A DNA stretch of 64,000 nucleotides, taken from Amblyornis subalaris. Taxonomy: Eukaryota; Chordata; Aves; Passeriformes; Ptilonorhynchidae. The position numbers were made by a program, and so were the translations under genes. This document shows positions 13,315 through 25,480 of this stretch, piece by piece (position 1 is the stretch's first letter; each line of letters starts with the position of its first letter). The stretch is taken from NCBI GenBank assembly GCA_018881555.1, contig JACAXG010000013.1, positions 10,864,479 through 10,928,478 of the forward strand. The letters are read 5' to 3'. The notes below the pieces were generated by a model. That model made no database searches and was not told the DNA's origin. It saw only the letters and a list, made by a program, of their open reading frames with translations.

Positions 13315-15362
13315 AAGTGTATAGATAAAACCAGACTTGCCCTGTAGCTTAAGCTACTATGAGGCAGAGGAGGGGTCTCCTCCTCCTTAGGGTGTCTATT
13401 AAATGAACCCACTGGATGGTAAATATAATAAAATCTGCAGCATTTGGAGAAATGAAAATGGCAAAATACCATTGGACAGTGCAAGCTTGCTTGTCACTGT
13501 CAACATTTGCATGAACCTGAGCCATACAAAACAGAGCAGAAGCACTTACGAGTATTTACACTATGTGGGCAATGTAGTTATTTTTTCATTAGGAGAGCAG
13601 TAAGGAGAAGAAAAATCAACAAACCTTGAGAAAAAATGTNCTTTGTTAGTAGTGTTTTTTTCAGAAAGAGCTTATTCAACAACCCCTGCTATGCTCCAGC
13701 AAACACTGAAGTAGAGCAGTGCAGCAGAGGAAGAGCAGTTTTGGAGCTGGCATGCCTTGGAGTCTGTGTATGTCAGAGTAATAGCCCAGTTCAGCCTCTG
13801 AAATGGGCAAGTTTGTTTCTCTTCTGCTGGTAGTCAAAGGAAAGAANGAGAGGTGAGAGTGAGGAAGGAATCCCTCTATTGTGCTGTTGTAACAAGAATT
13901 TGTGTAGACTGTTAATGTTTGACAAGTTCTCTTTTATGTCCTAGATTTCACAGCATTTACTGTTCAAGCAGCAACATGTCCTTCCCTCCTGCTCTCTCCA
14001 CAAGTGTTTGTCCATTCTGCTCCCATCCTATCCTCTGGTTAATGTATGTTTCATCACCAAAGAAAAAAACCCAAACAAACCTACTTTTGAGGATGTTTTT
14101 TGATTTGCATGTCTAGAAGGATTGTGAGCCTTCTTTTAATCCAAAGGAACCAAAAGGATACTTCATGTGTTGTTTCTGAGAAGGCAAATTTAGAGATCCA
14201 GAGTCTTTGCTCCCATCTCTTTCAGTCCTGTCGTCCCTGGAGCTGCTGGTTTCAGAGAAGGGAGAGGGTTCAGGATCATGGCAGTACAATTTTGATTGAG
14301 AAGTCACTTCAAAACCCCCTGAGCAGGAAAACTGAGACCAAGTCTGACACCAATTACTGTTGTTGTGTTGGAGCCTTCTCAGCAGAGCAGTTGTGTGAAT
14401 CTGTTATTTGAAGATGATTATTAAGCAAGACTCTGCAGGCTGTTCATCCCAACATGAGCATTGATAATATCTGTAGTGTGAGGGATGGGGAAGAGAGACA
14501 GGAGAGTGAGATTCAGCTCCTGTTCCTATGGTAATAGCTAATCCTCNCGGTATGTGGACAACATGATTGCTCCCAGATCAGTAATTTAAAACTTGATGAG
14601 CCATCAATGAAAGTGCCTTGCAAGTAGCACACAAATCAGAAGCCAAGCCAGGGATTCTAATGATCATTTCTTTCCCTCCTGAAAGTTCCTTGTTTTGGTG
14701 ACAAGACACTCCTGCTGCTGCATCACTCTGCTACTGCCACTGTAGTTGCATAGAAAGAACTTAGTAGTTTTGATTCATCCCCCATTTCACATAAAATCAA
14801 AAGCAAAAATATAATTCCCTTTCCTCCAAACTAAGTGTAGCATTACAACTTCAGTGAGAGAGAGATGGTCTTTCAGTTTAAAACCTTGGAAAAAGAAATT
14901 CCTGGGAAGTTGAAGAAAATGGGGATCTCAAAAAGGCTCTTCCCTATCAAAGGGGCTCCTTTCTGATTGCACTTGTACAGCTGAGGGGAAGCTCTAGTCT
15001 TGTATCATCTTTGCCTTTGTTGCACTTGGAATTGGAAACTCAGTATTTTATTTTTCTTAAGGGAACTTTGGATACTGGAGTTTCAGTTGAAATTTTATAT
15101 GACAAGGCAGGAGGAAAAGCTCTTTCACAAAAAATAACTGCGTTTTCCCCAAGATGCCGAGGAAGTGGGTTCAGAAACATACCATGAAATTGAAATTTCT
15201 CAAAGTGCCTCTTAAATCTTTGCTGCAATTACTGTAATTCACAGTAATAGATTCAGTGCTATTTTTAAAAGCTTTTGAAAGTTGCAAGTAGCATCCATAA
15301 ATTGTGGGTTGTGGGCAAGCTATGAAACCATAGGTTTCCAGGGCTTTTATTTAAATGAGAAT

Positions 15363-15376
15363 GAGAGAGAGAGAGA
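15363..15376. repeat. (GA)7 microsatellite
   Basis: Seven uninterrupted GA units, in a purine-rich neighbourhood. Confidence 0.85.
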
Positions 15377-18071
15377 TGTAATAAAAGTAGTTATGAAAAA
15401 ACATGAAAGTTTGCATTGTGATGAACAGTAACTGAAGAAAGGCAGGAAATGCCAGAGCCTTTGTAAAAATTGTCTTCAGGTTGGACATTGTCTTCCAGAG
15501 CTGGGAATGAGCCTCTTTTATTCTAATAGTTGCTTTTTTTGAAGAGAGTGGTTAGAACGGCAGCTCACTGGGGAAGAAAACTGTGACAGGGGGACAGAAT
15601 ATGAAGACAAATCTACAACAACCAGAGGAACCTGCTTAGGCTGCTCTGTATTGATAGAGAGTTTAGTGTTGAGGTAAGGCAGGTGAATGGATTCTGGGGA
15701 TGGGAGGAAGGTCAGAGTGGGATATTGCAAAGAAGAAATGGAATGAAGGGAAATGGCCACCAAAAGAGACTATTAGCACTGGTGATATTCACAAAGGGCC
15801 CAGCAATTGTAAAATGGTAAATAACAGCAGAAACTGCTGAGCAGAGAGCTATTTTTTCACTTGAAAATCAGAGAGTGAGAAAGAAATGTGTTTTTAATAT
15901 GCTTAAATGAAAATTAGCTCTATCTCTAGGGCAGAGAACTGCTCTGGGAAAGATTCAAACTAGGAGTTGAAGGATTTTCACGAATGTTAGTCTCATCAGC
16001 CCCTCCCTGGAAGAAACAATTAGTGTTTCAACCTAGTATTAAAGAGAACTTGATAAGAATGCAGTGGATATTAAAAGATACACAATTCAGGAAAAATATT
16101 GAATTGTTGGAGAAAGTCCCCAGAACAACCTCAAATACACATTATACTGAGGGATTCAGGGGTTGCAGTCCATTGTCTTTATCAAAGACAACTGGAGAGG
16201 AATTTGATCAGTGTGTACATAAGGGCTGAGAAAACAGCAGGTTCATCTTTATGAATGTTGACTGACAAATCGACTGTCTGAAAAAGCAGGAAATTATACA
16301 TATTGGAGGCAGTGGAAAACATATGTGTGAGAATGGGTTTTCTGAGCTATATGACTGCAACATCTTGCCAAGACAAACCCCAACACAATGCATCAGCCCA
16401 AGCTGAGTGGGGATAATATTTGGTGTACAGTACTGTGGTACTGTCCACAGTTTTACTTCAAACAGTTCTATGCCATGTGACTATTTATGAGTGGGTGAAA
16501 TAGGATGTATGAGCCATTGTGTGGCCTGCCAAGACATATTTGAAGGACCTGTGCAGCCTTCAGCAAGGACAACCTACAGAACAAAAAATAAAGCAATCCT
16601 GTTGTGACAACAGGAAATTGTTCTTCTGAAATAGGCTTCTGAAAGCAGCATCTCTCTATCCACTTGGGCTGATGCATTGTGTTAGGGTTTGTCTTGACAA
16701 GATGTTGCAGTCACATAGCAAGGTATGAAAGGGATGTCACACAGCAAAGTTGCTAATGAAGCAGCTCCTCATTGAATGCTACAACTCATCATGTACCTCT
16801 TCTGACATGGCATGATAGAAGGGGCTTTATTTAAGAAGAAGTGCCAAAGAGAAATGAAAAAGAAAGAAGCTGTGGAGTAAAATGCATATTCCTCAGTGTT
16901 TCTTGTTTTTCTGTATGAATGTATTGCAGATAATTAGGAGACTCATTTAAAGCAGACCCCCCCACCTCCTGCAGCGTTTTGGTAGGCAGGTGATTGCTCC
17001 CGGCCTTGTAGGTGAATGAATTTCTCATCAGNGGTTTGGCATCCCAGGCAGTGATGTAGATCTTCTGACAAGAAAATCAATGGCATTGCTAAGTTTCACA
17101 ATTTGATTACTTTATAAAAAGTCTCTAGAGCAGCCCTCTGTGTGATTATATAGGCTTCTGAACTGCAGGCTTAGTCCCACATGCTTCACAGGTCTAAACA
17201 ATTTGTAGTAATTATTTTGATTAGACATGTACTGAAATGATACTTCAATAATGAACAAGGCAATGTGCAATTTANAGACAAGAGTATGCATAAAAGCCTT
17301 AAAGATAAATAAAATAAGGGTAAATTCAGCTCTGACATTATCCTGAAAGTTTATGTTGTTATGTTTTTGAGTTCAAATCCCTTGTCAGNTTGGATGTCTT
17401 TGCAATGAGATTAGTTTTGCAGATGGGATCTCCTTCCATTTCTCTTGTTTCTGATCTATTTTGAGTGATCAAGTATTAAAAATAATGTACATGCATAAAA
17501 AATAGTAAATTGAGTTACTGTTAGTGATGAGCCTATTATAGCAAAAAAAGCCGTAGACATTTAAACTCATTAAAAAGAAAATATTGACTGTATCTTAGGC
17601 AAGCCATCCAGCCATCTGGATCTGTTAGACTGTTTAATATTGTGCTCAATGTAAAAGTATGGTTAAAATAACAGAATTTAGCCAGTGCTTCAGAGCTTTG
17701 TGTCAGTAGGAACATCTTTTTCTGGGCTGTAGATCAGACCCTGTGTAAAAACATCATTTGTTCTCAAGAGCAAGAATTTACTTCTGCTGACTGTAAGTGA
17801 AGAATGCACGAGTGTAGCAGAAGGGAAGAATTCTGAGTCTGTGTCCCTTGGGAAGTGTTCAACCCTTGGAAATCTCAAAAAAGAGTTTAATTTACAGGAA
17901 TATCAATAGACTGGGCTTCTGTGAGCATGGCAGCATGGCCAGCCCTGGTGAACCATGTTACTTTATAAGGTTTTGATGGTTCCTGGACTGCGATCTGCAG
18001 AAGAGTTAAGAGGCACAGAAAGCACAAGACTGAGGGTTTCAGGTTCTGATTGTTTTAGATCTGTCCTACAG

Positions 18072-18165
18072 TACACAGTTTTCACCCCCAAGCTCCCTGG
18101 GTGATGCTTCAGAACGGGGTTCCCACCAGCTCTGGATGACTTCAGATTTGCTGTGAAAACTGAAG
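18072..18165 (+). other. Possible non-coding exon (weak)
   Basis: A 94-bp stretch sits between a CCTACAG acceptor (AG at 18070-18071) and an AAG|GTAAGA donor (GTAAGA from 18166). All three frames carry a stop, so if it is used at all it would belong to a non-coding RNA or a UTR. Both signals are common by chance. Confidence 0.08.
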
Positions 18166-18407
18166 GTAAGATTACTTTTTGCAACATGACCTCAGGAGAA
18201 GGGGGAAATGGTCATAATCCCCTTTTCACTGAAGAAGTGAATATTTCACAGTCTCTGTGCTGAGAGTTTCCATCTTATGATAAGCAGGTATTGAATGACA
18301 TCCAGCAACTGTAATTGCAACAGGAATGAGACACCTTTTCTTTGTTTCTCAGTTCCCCAGCAATGTGCTTTGCTCTTCTTTCTCCCTTTACTGGCTGATT
18401 TGATCAA

Positions 18408-18566
18408 TAGGGGCCCAAAAAGACATTTGAATGTCATTCTTGGAGATACTCAAAACTTACCTGAGGAAGATCCTAAGCAACCTGAAGTAATTGCACCTGT
18501 TTTGAGCAGGGGAGTGTGTTGGAGAACTCCAAACTTCCCTTCCAACCTAAACTATATCATTCTAGG
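18408..18566 (+). mobile_element. CR1 LINE, 3' fragment, sense on plus strand
   Basis: This stretch follows the 3' end of avian CR1 in order: GGGGCCCA near 18410, CTTGGAGATACTCAAAAC (18439-18456), TCCTAAGCAACCTG, TTTTGAGCAGGGG, then CTTCCCTTCCAACC and CATTCT. The usual terminal ATTCTATG-type repeats are reduced to a single partial copy. Only about 160 bp of the element's 3' tail remains, which is typical because most CR1 copies are 5'-truncated. Many differences from the remembered consensus suggest an old insertion. The 116-codon open frame at 18295-18645 runs across it and is not a gene. Confidence 0.82.
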
Positions 18567-20259
18567 GTTAGCTGATAAGATTTTTTTGTGTGACAAGAAG
18601 AATGAAGAGCACTTGCCTGCAAGAAAATTGGTTTATTTTAAATAATTGGAAGAAGACAAATATAGAGGAATGAATAGTTTGAGTATAGTTGGGGGTTTTT
18701 TTGTTACTTCTTCTTAGAACCCCTAGATAATCTGTTCTCTCACATACGTACAGATCTCCCCTTAATGAAAAGAATCCACAAACTGGTTTTAAAATAGTAT
18801 CTAACTCTTGTATCAAAAAATGTCAACAGAAATGGCAGGAATTAGGGGGAGGAGAATATTTCTTTTGAAGGCCCACTTTGAGAAATGGGTTTTAATAACT
18901 ACTTTTTGTCCAATTCTATTTATTTCCCAGCAAAGACATGAAATTCACAATACTGGAAAATGCAAGGCTTGAAAGTAGGATGAGAAGTTAGACTGTGCAG
19001 TGTGGGCTTTCCACTGAATTGAGGGTGGAACGGATTTTCAGAAACCAGTGGGGGAGCATTAGTTCTTATTTTAGGTGACAACAGTGTTGGATAATTAAGG
19101 TCCTATTTTCTCAGCACCATGGGAGAGTGTGGATATTACAATGCCTGCACAATTTCTGTCTCCTTTGCTTGAAGGTGGCACTCAACCTTTATTTTATGTG
19201 TAAGAGAATGAGCCTAGTTAGAATTTATGACAAGTTCTTTCTTCATAATAGTCTGGCATAAGGCATAATTTTTGCCTTCTCTGCATAAAATTCTGTGTGT
19301 ATAGCTCCTATTTTACTTTTCTTTCTGCTGCTTTGTGAGAAAGAGAGCCACCATTGTTCTTTGTACAGAGAAAAGTTCAAATACCTTTCATTTTTAAAGG
19401 TGACATCAGTGGCAGTGCTAAGTGACTTGGGAGTGAATTAGAGTGACGCAGATTGACTGTCACAGCAGAGATTTGTGAACTCGTTCTTAAAATTCTTTCT
19501 TAACACTTTCCCAGTGTGTGGAGCATTTTAAACTTTTATTTTTGACTTTTAATTTTAGCTCACACTTCAGGTGGGGCCAAACTTGCCCTTGGCAATTGCC
19601 TCTGAAGGAGGTAAAGTCATCTTTGCCATCTTCCTCCTGTGCTGACAAAGAACGTGCCTGTTGTTCATTGCTGGATAATGACAATTGTGTGTTTTCACTG
19701 AGTCCTTAGGATGGATTTGCCTCCCTTAAGAAGCAGCTAAACTCTGTTTAGTCCTGGGGAGTGTTCTGCATGGAGGCTCTCNAGCTGTACATGTGCTTTA
19801 GGTTGAAGCTGGCACTTCAGTCTGTCTAGATATGATTTTACAGCAGCCCTTTACCATGCGACACATTGCTTTTGGCACTGAGATATATTAAAATTAGGTT
19901 TTGGTGACAAAAAAACCCAATTAAGTTTGAAGTGGCAACATGAACATTGCCAGGATACATCTGGGAAGAGTCCATTGGGTCAGGAATAGCAGCCTCTAAC
20001 GGGGCAGTATTGTATACAAGCCAAGGAGAGAAATACAGAAAAGGAGTCTGATCTGATTTTTTAAAAAGTTGGCAAAAATATGAGTACAAAAAAAATTTCC
20101 AATGTTTTTCCATCCTGTTGGTGCTTTTCCAGATAGTGAATATATCAGTCTCAGCTCTATAAGCCTTGTAATTTGCCACCTTCNGGCTGCATAGTACAAT
20201 TTTATTTCCTTTCTTCCAGTTAAGAGGTCTGTTCACTTTTTCTTCCATTTCACCACAGT

Positions 20260-20690
20260 CCTGGCAGGCGAGGAAGGAGTTAACGAGCTTGGCAGGGTAT
20301 GGAATGGACTGGGCCTTACACCATTATGNGCCTGTAAAGTGTGTTGTACATCCACTAACAAGCCTGCCATTCATTTTTTCAATAAATCCTGTGCAGAGGT
20401 ATTAGGGTCTGTGAACTGACAATTGATTTGCTGCCTGGAAAATTATTCTTTATTGATTTATATTACACAGAGGCAACCACAAATCTATAGCAGCCTTAAT
20501 CAGAGAGAAAACGCTAAAGTTAGTGTCATTCTTACTTAGTCAGGCAATTACAAGTAGGAGAATTGGTTTAGTACCTCTAGGTGACATCTACATATTATTC
20601 AATTATGAATCTCAGTAATCCATGAATTACAATACATAAAAGCATGTGAGATCTGGTTAATTAATTTTTTGTAATATGAACAGTGCNCTT
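20260..20690. promoter_or_regulatory. Candidate conserved non-coding block (inferred)
   Basis: AT-rich, repeat-free stretch with several TAAT/ATTA homeodomain-type words, including palindromic TTAATTAA (20657-20664). The style resembles conserved non-coding elements of developmental gene deserts. Conservation itself cannot be seen from one sequence, so this is inference only. Confidence 0.2.
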
Positions 20691-23610
20691 TGTGCAAGAA
20701 GGTGTTTTAAATGTCAACCTAGCATTTAAAGTGAAATTTGGCACCAGAAACTAAGTATGATTTTTAATGAAGATTCTTGGGATCTTTACTCTGCCTGGTA
20801 TTTTTCTGATATCTTGTATGAACTGGACAAAATGAAGAATCTGAGACTATTTACAGAGTCTGCATATTTGATACTTTTAAAATCAGTATATAGGCCATTT
20901 TTTTTTGATTCTCAGCTCAAAATGGATTGTGTGTGACAGGATAGAGCCATCCATAGACATAGGAACTGTGATATGGGGCTGGACATTCTTGAACTGTCTT
21001 GACAACAGGCTGAAATCAAACATCAGAAACGCAGGGCTCAATCTGGACTGCATTTTCCAGCCTTACCTCCCATTAACTCCGCAGTCTGTCTCAGATCCAG
21101 CTGTGTATACATGGCTGTCATTGCAAACTCTTCAGTTCTGTGGGCTGGAAATTGGGGGGTGCTGGACAGACACGTGTGCAGTGCAGAACAAAAAGGATTT
21201 GCAGAGGATGGGGCTGGTACCAAGGAACTGGAAACCAACAGTGGATGGAAAAACCTCCTCGTGGTGAGGTTGGGATCTCTGCTTTACTGCAAAGCTTTGG
21301 GAACACGTCTGGGATGTGGAATTTAGCCTTCTCATTTCTCTCAGAAAAATATGTGAAAATAAATGTACCTCACTCTTTCAATAAAATAGAGATTGANCTT
21401 TGTGGGTTTTGAAATGGATTATTCAAAGAGCATTTTCCTTCTCGGGGAAACAAGTGTGGGGATTAGAAAAGGAAAANAGACTGTGTTGTATTATGTAAGG
21501 CTTCAGTTATTAACATTATTTCTCCTGTGATGGTAGAATGGAACTTCCTCTCCATTAATGAATTTTGTAATTATGTAGTGGCTAAAGGATGTTTTCCTGC
21601 TTTGCAGGCGGTGGTGTCTGGTATGGCCCAAGGTTTTCTGTGGACCTGGTGCTGTTGACGTGGCATCTTAATTGAAATTGTTTAGAAAGAATAAAATACT
21701 TAACGGGAGTGAATTCCCTGTCTCTGTGGCTCGTCATAATGAGGTATTTTTCTAGGCAGCATGAAAGTGTGGCTTCTTCTGGAGCTATTTCCATTAGGGA
21801 TTTAAGACTCTTAAGTTTGTCTGCTTTGTCACTGACTGACATAATTGGGAGTCTTGAAAATATTCCAGAGCCTAGCTATTTCACCCTGCTGGTCACTGTT
21901 AAGTGNCTGACCCAGAAAGCAGAAATGATGAAATATGAGCCAGGTCTGTGCTGTGTGAGGCTTTGTGAGAAGCACAAAGAAATTGAGAGCCCAATTCTCC
22001 TGCACACCCTGTGCTGCTCTGTTGTGCTGCAGCTCTGGCTACAAAAAATGTGCTGCAGCTGCTTGCCAGTTCTAAGAGATGGCTAATTGTCAAAGTCTCA
22101 GTGTCCAGACCTCCTTTTACAACACAAGATGCCACCATATCCAATGGGTTTTTTTAAAATTTTATTACTTACAGCCAACAAAGATAGTGGCTTTTTAAAA
22201 CCAGACATTTTGAAGNGGGAGTTGTGATTGTTGCTGTAGACAAGCAGGTTAATGAAGATGTTACTAAAATGCCTTTTCATCTATGAAAACTTGGAAATCA
22301 ATTGCAAAAGCCATTCCCTATCCCAGTGTGGTTTTGTTGTGTTTGATAAGCATTAGTTCTTGCTGAGAGCAAAGAGTAAGTTTTATTGCAGGTTTTGCTT
22401 TCCTGTGTTTGGAAAAGGGAAGTACCAGGAGGGCACTTAGACCTGGGGGTCTGATATCTGTTCAGGGCATGGGTGGCTCTCTGCAGCAGGCACTTGGTTG
22501 GCAGCCTAGTAGAAGCTAATGTAAATAAAGGCACAGAAATTGCTTTCCAAAGGTTTTTGGGCATTAGGCTTCAGGAATTTGTTTAAAAATGCTATTTGAA
22601 ATTTTTATACAGTGTGTTCATTATATCTTTTTCCTGTATTTTTATGAAATTCGGGGAGCTCTTAGTTATTCTGGTAGAGTGTAGGGAAAAACTCCTTCTA
22701 GCTGAAATATATATCCTCTAAGTCATGTTCCTCCCACCCCCAGCAGCATCTTTTTGCATGGAAGTGCTGTAAAAAAGAGGCTGTGAATAGCCATTTCTAG
22801 TTAATCTCTGTTGCAGGAGATGCAGGTGATTTCAGAGTCAGGCAAGGACAGAAATAGCACATTCATGCTCTGATTTATGGCAGGGGTGTAATAGAAGTGC
22901 TATAAGGAAATGCAAGAAGGCTGTTTTTTCTGAAGATGAGCACTGAGAAGTCACTGGAGTAGTGAATGCTCATCCTTGTTGGACTTCAGGGTGACAAATG
23001 TAGGTCCAGCTGTGGTCCAGCTCTTGTTAGTGGTACCCGAAAGCTCAGCAGTGCTGTGTTGTCACACAGATACAGCAGCACTGAACCCCTTTTTCCTCTC
23101 TTAGCTGCCCTCTTCTCTCACTTACCCTGCCATCCCACCCAGCCCAGGCTGATATCCCAACCCTGCTGCTGCTCTTTAAGGAAATAGGGGACAGGTACAG
23201 GTTTCACCTGAGTGTCTCTGGGGTCCCTGTGCCATTTGTTCTGGTGGTGAGTTCCTGGGGGAGTGGACAGGCTGTTTCCCTGGTGCTGCTGTCCTCGTCT
23301 CGAGGCAGCTCTGAGTGAACAGGTAAATATGCTCTTCGTTCTTAGGGAGTAAAAACATAAAAACATAAGCAAATCCAGTTATGAGAAGTGTGGCATATTG
23401 TCAAAATGTCATTAATTGATTTCCTTTTCTAATATGTTTTCTTTAATGACTTGTAAAAAAATGGCGGTTCAGGATGATTAATTACTGTGTGACCAGAGGG
23501 GAGTCCCTAGGACCAGATTTTGAGACATAAAAAATCCCAGTAGATTGTCATGTTAGGTAGAAAGTGGAAGAGGTTTAAAACAAGCCATTTAGGTCTCTGG
23601 ACTAGAGCTC

Positions 23611-23728
23611 TGTGGTTGTGTGTTTGGGCCTGTTTTGTTTTGTTTTGTGGGAGGAGTTTTTGTGTCTTTTTTTGTTTTGGTTTAGGTTTGGGGGTTTTTC
23701 GGTTTGTTTGTTTGGGTTTGTTTTTTTA
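23611..23728 (+). repeat. T/G-rich low-complexity tract
   Basis: Over 100 bases with hardly any C or A on the plus strand, including three TTTTG units near 23632-23647 and GTTTGTTTG near 23703. The 75-codon frame at 23612-23839, rich in Phe, Val, Leu and Gly, and the 100-codon minus-strand frame at 23602-23904, rich in Asn, Lys and Thr, are products of this composition, not genes. Confidence 0.8.
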
Positions 23729-24640
23729 AAGGTAATAATTGCATTTCTTTGGCTTTGGGGGACGATTTTTATGGTCAAGTTGTTTAATATCGTGTCACAA
23801 GATAAGATGATAATGATTATGTATAAATATGTTAAGTAGGACAACACCTTCCTCTCTCTGTACACTTCTTTCCATTCAGACTTTATTGTAGTAGCCCTAG
23901 GCAAATACTTCTTAGGAAAATCCTCTTATCCACTTCTTCCTTTAAAGCTAATAATTAATTTACTGGACTGTGGATTCAATAAAGGAATAAATATTAGAGA
24001 TTTTCCTTGGAATTAAAAAGCAGGAAAGTAGTGGCTTTGTCTCATGCTACCTAGCTTGGAACTACATCCCCCAAATATGGAGCCAACTGTTGCTTGCTCA
24101 ATGTGAAAATTAAATGTTCACAAGAGTTGCTATTAAAATTTTAACTGATTGATCATGCAGGTGGTCCCTACTGTGCCCTCCTATTCCAAGGTTGTGTGGG
24201 AAATCAGTATTTTGGAGAGTAGTTGCTCTTCTGCTGGTGCAGTGGGATGGGATGGGGTGGCACAGCATTCCCACTCCACTGCGAGCCCAGCACAGAGCAG
24301 AGTGCCAGGCACACCAGAGTCTGCACGGGAGACCCCCCGGTGAGACATTTTTAAGGCACTAGTTCATATCTGTAACCTATTCCGAGTCCCAGCAGTACAG
24401 CACTCTGGAGTAGCAAGGCTTAATATTTAAATTTGAATCTATCAAGTCAAGTTATTGCTATGGATAAGCTTTTTTTTCTCCTTCAGCTCCAAGGCTTTTC
24501 CTTGTTGCCCTTTGCTAAGTACAGGTTATTAACTGATAGAGCAATACGTGCTAGCTGTCCTTTAANGTGGAATAAAAAGGCCATCCTCTGCGTTTCAGGT
24601 CCCATACCATCCCCTCAGTGAACCCGAGCGTGGCTAACAG

Positions 24641-24850
24641 GGCTCCCTCAGTCCTGCCCAGCCCTTCCAGCACGAGAGCTCGCGGTGTGTGGGGCTGGAA
24701 TGCAGTGACCTCGAGGTGCTGCTCGCAGATCCCAGTGCCCCATGAATTACCCCCCAATTACCCAGTAACGAGGGGGATTGGCCTTTTTCGTGACTCATCG
24801 CTTCACCGCGGCTCGCTGCGCTCTCAGCAGCGGCGCTGTTCAGCGTATTG
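24641..24850. promoter_or_regulatory. CpG-dense block, possible regulatory element
   Basis: About 16 CpG dinucleotides occur in roughly 210 bp, against a background where CpG is rare. The block contains a perfect AP-1 word TGACTCA at 24791-24797. It is far shorter than an ordinary CpG-island promoter and no gene start is visible beside it. It directly abuts the TAAT-rich block that follows. It could be an enhancer core, an unannotated start site or an unmethylated patch. The CpG count is seen directly; the function is inferred. Confidence 0.3.
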
Positions 24851-25480
24851 ATAGAACATTAATTTATGATGATTAATATTAAAATATTACCAAATACTTT
24901 ATTCTGTTTTATTACTCTGCAAAGCTTTGGGGAGAGCACTGCGTGAATGTATAATTCAGTCACGTGTAGATCTTGTCACGATTAGTTTCTTGCAGTCAGT
25001 AATGCTTCGCTCAGTCATCTGGACTACTTTGGAGATAAATTTCTATTAAAAATCCTTATTTTTATTCTAGGTTACAGCATTTTGATCTCGTTAGCATGGA
25101 TCGTTTTCTCTAAACTCAGCTAGACTCNAGTGTAGCAGCAAAAAGCTCCTTTTTATATCAATTAAAATGTTTTGTCTTTTTGACCTGCTGTATAATTAAG
25201 ATCCTATTTACTAAAGTTACTAGAATATTAGAACACTAATTGCATTACAAGCTTACTTTCTTATTTCTGAACTGGTTATGATTTAATTGACTTGATTAAA
25301 CTAATTTTCATGTCTCTGTGCAATTAACTCATTAATTGAATTTATTTACACATGCAAATACTAATACATCACCTCACTGTACTGGTAATGATTAAAAAAA
25401 ATCATTAATGCCCTAATTGAATGAATTCTTTGGCATGCACGTGCAATCTGATAACACTGCAAATTGGCTTACAAATAATA
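24845..25480. promoter_or_regulatory. Homeodomain-word-rich block, candidate enhancer
   Basis: Roughly 640 bp, strongly AT-rich and free of recognised repeats. ATTAAT occurs at 24858-24863 and 24872-24877, TAATTG at 25284-25289, and ATTAATTGAA from 25331. A perfect octamer ATGCAAAT (POU factors) lies at 25352-25359. A symmetric pair TAATGATT/AATCATTA lies at 25386-25393 and 25400-25407, separated by six A. Homeodomain proteins bind TAAT cores and POU proteins bind the octamer; that is established knowledge. That this block is a conserved developmental enhancer is inference, because high A+T alone generates many TAAT words. Confidence 0.3.

Larger units (their letters stand above)
11901..18407. 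other. Unique non-coding DNA with minor simple repeats
   Basis: No gene recognised. Contains a short ATG repeat near 12291, a G14 homopolymer (13301-13314), a GA run (15363-15376) and an octamer word ATTTGCAT at 13504-13511. Open frames reach 103 codons (14100-14411) without family resemblance. Confidence 0.55.
18567..24640. other. Unique non-coding DNA
   Basis: No gene recognised. Includes an RE1-like word at 19110-19130, an AT-rich block at about 20260-20690 with TTAATTAA at 20657-20664 (listed separately), a GC-richer patch at about 22970-23330 with open frames on both strands, and a T/G tract at 23611-23728. Open frames up to 125 codons (21709-22086) have no family resemblance. Confidence 0.5.

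Noticed and set aside
17368..17384. GAGTTCAAATCCC, similar to a tRNA B box
   Set aside because: No A box at the right distance upstream and no cloverleaf can be drawn around it.
20905..21267. 120-codon plus-strand frame with overlapping frames on both strands
   Set aside because: Five or more overlapping frames are open in the same GC-richer interval, none with recognisable motifs.
23180..23322. Exon-like stretch after CTCTTTAAG with AACAG|GTAAAT
   Set aside because: The patch is G+C-rich and open on both strands in several frames; the frame ends in a stop just before the donor and resembles no protein.
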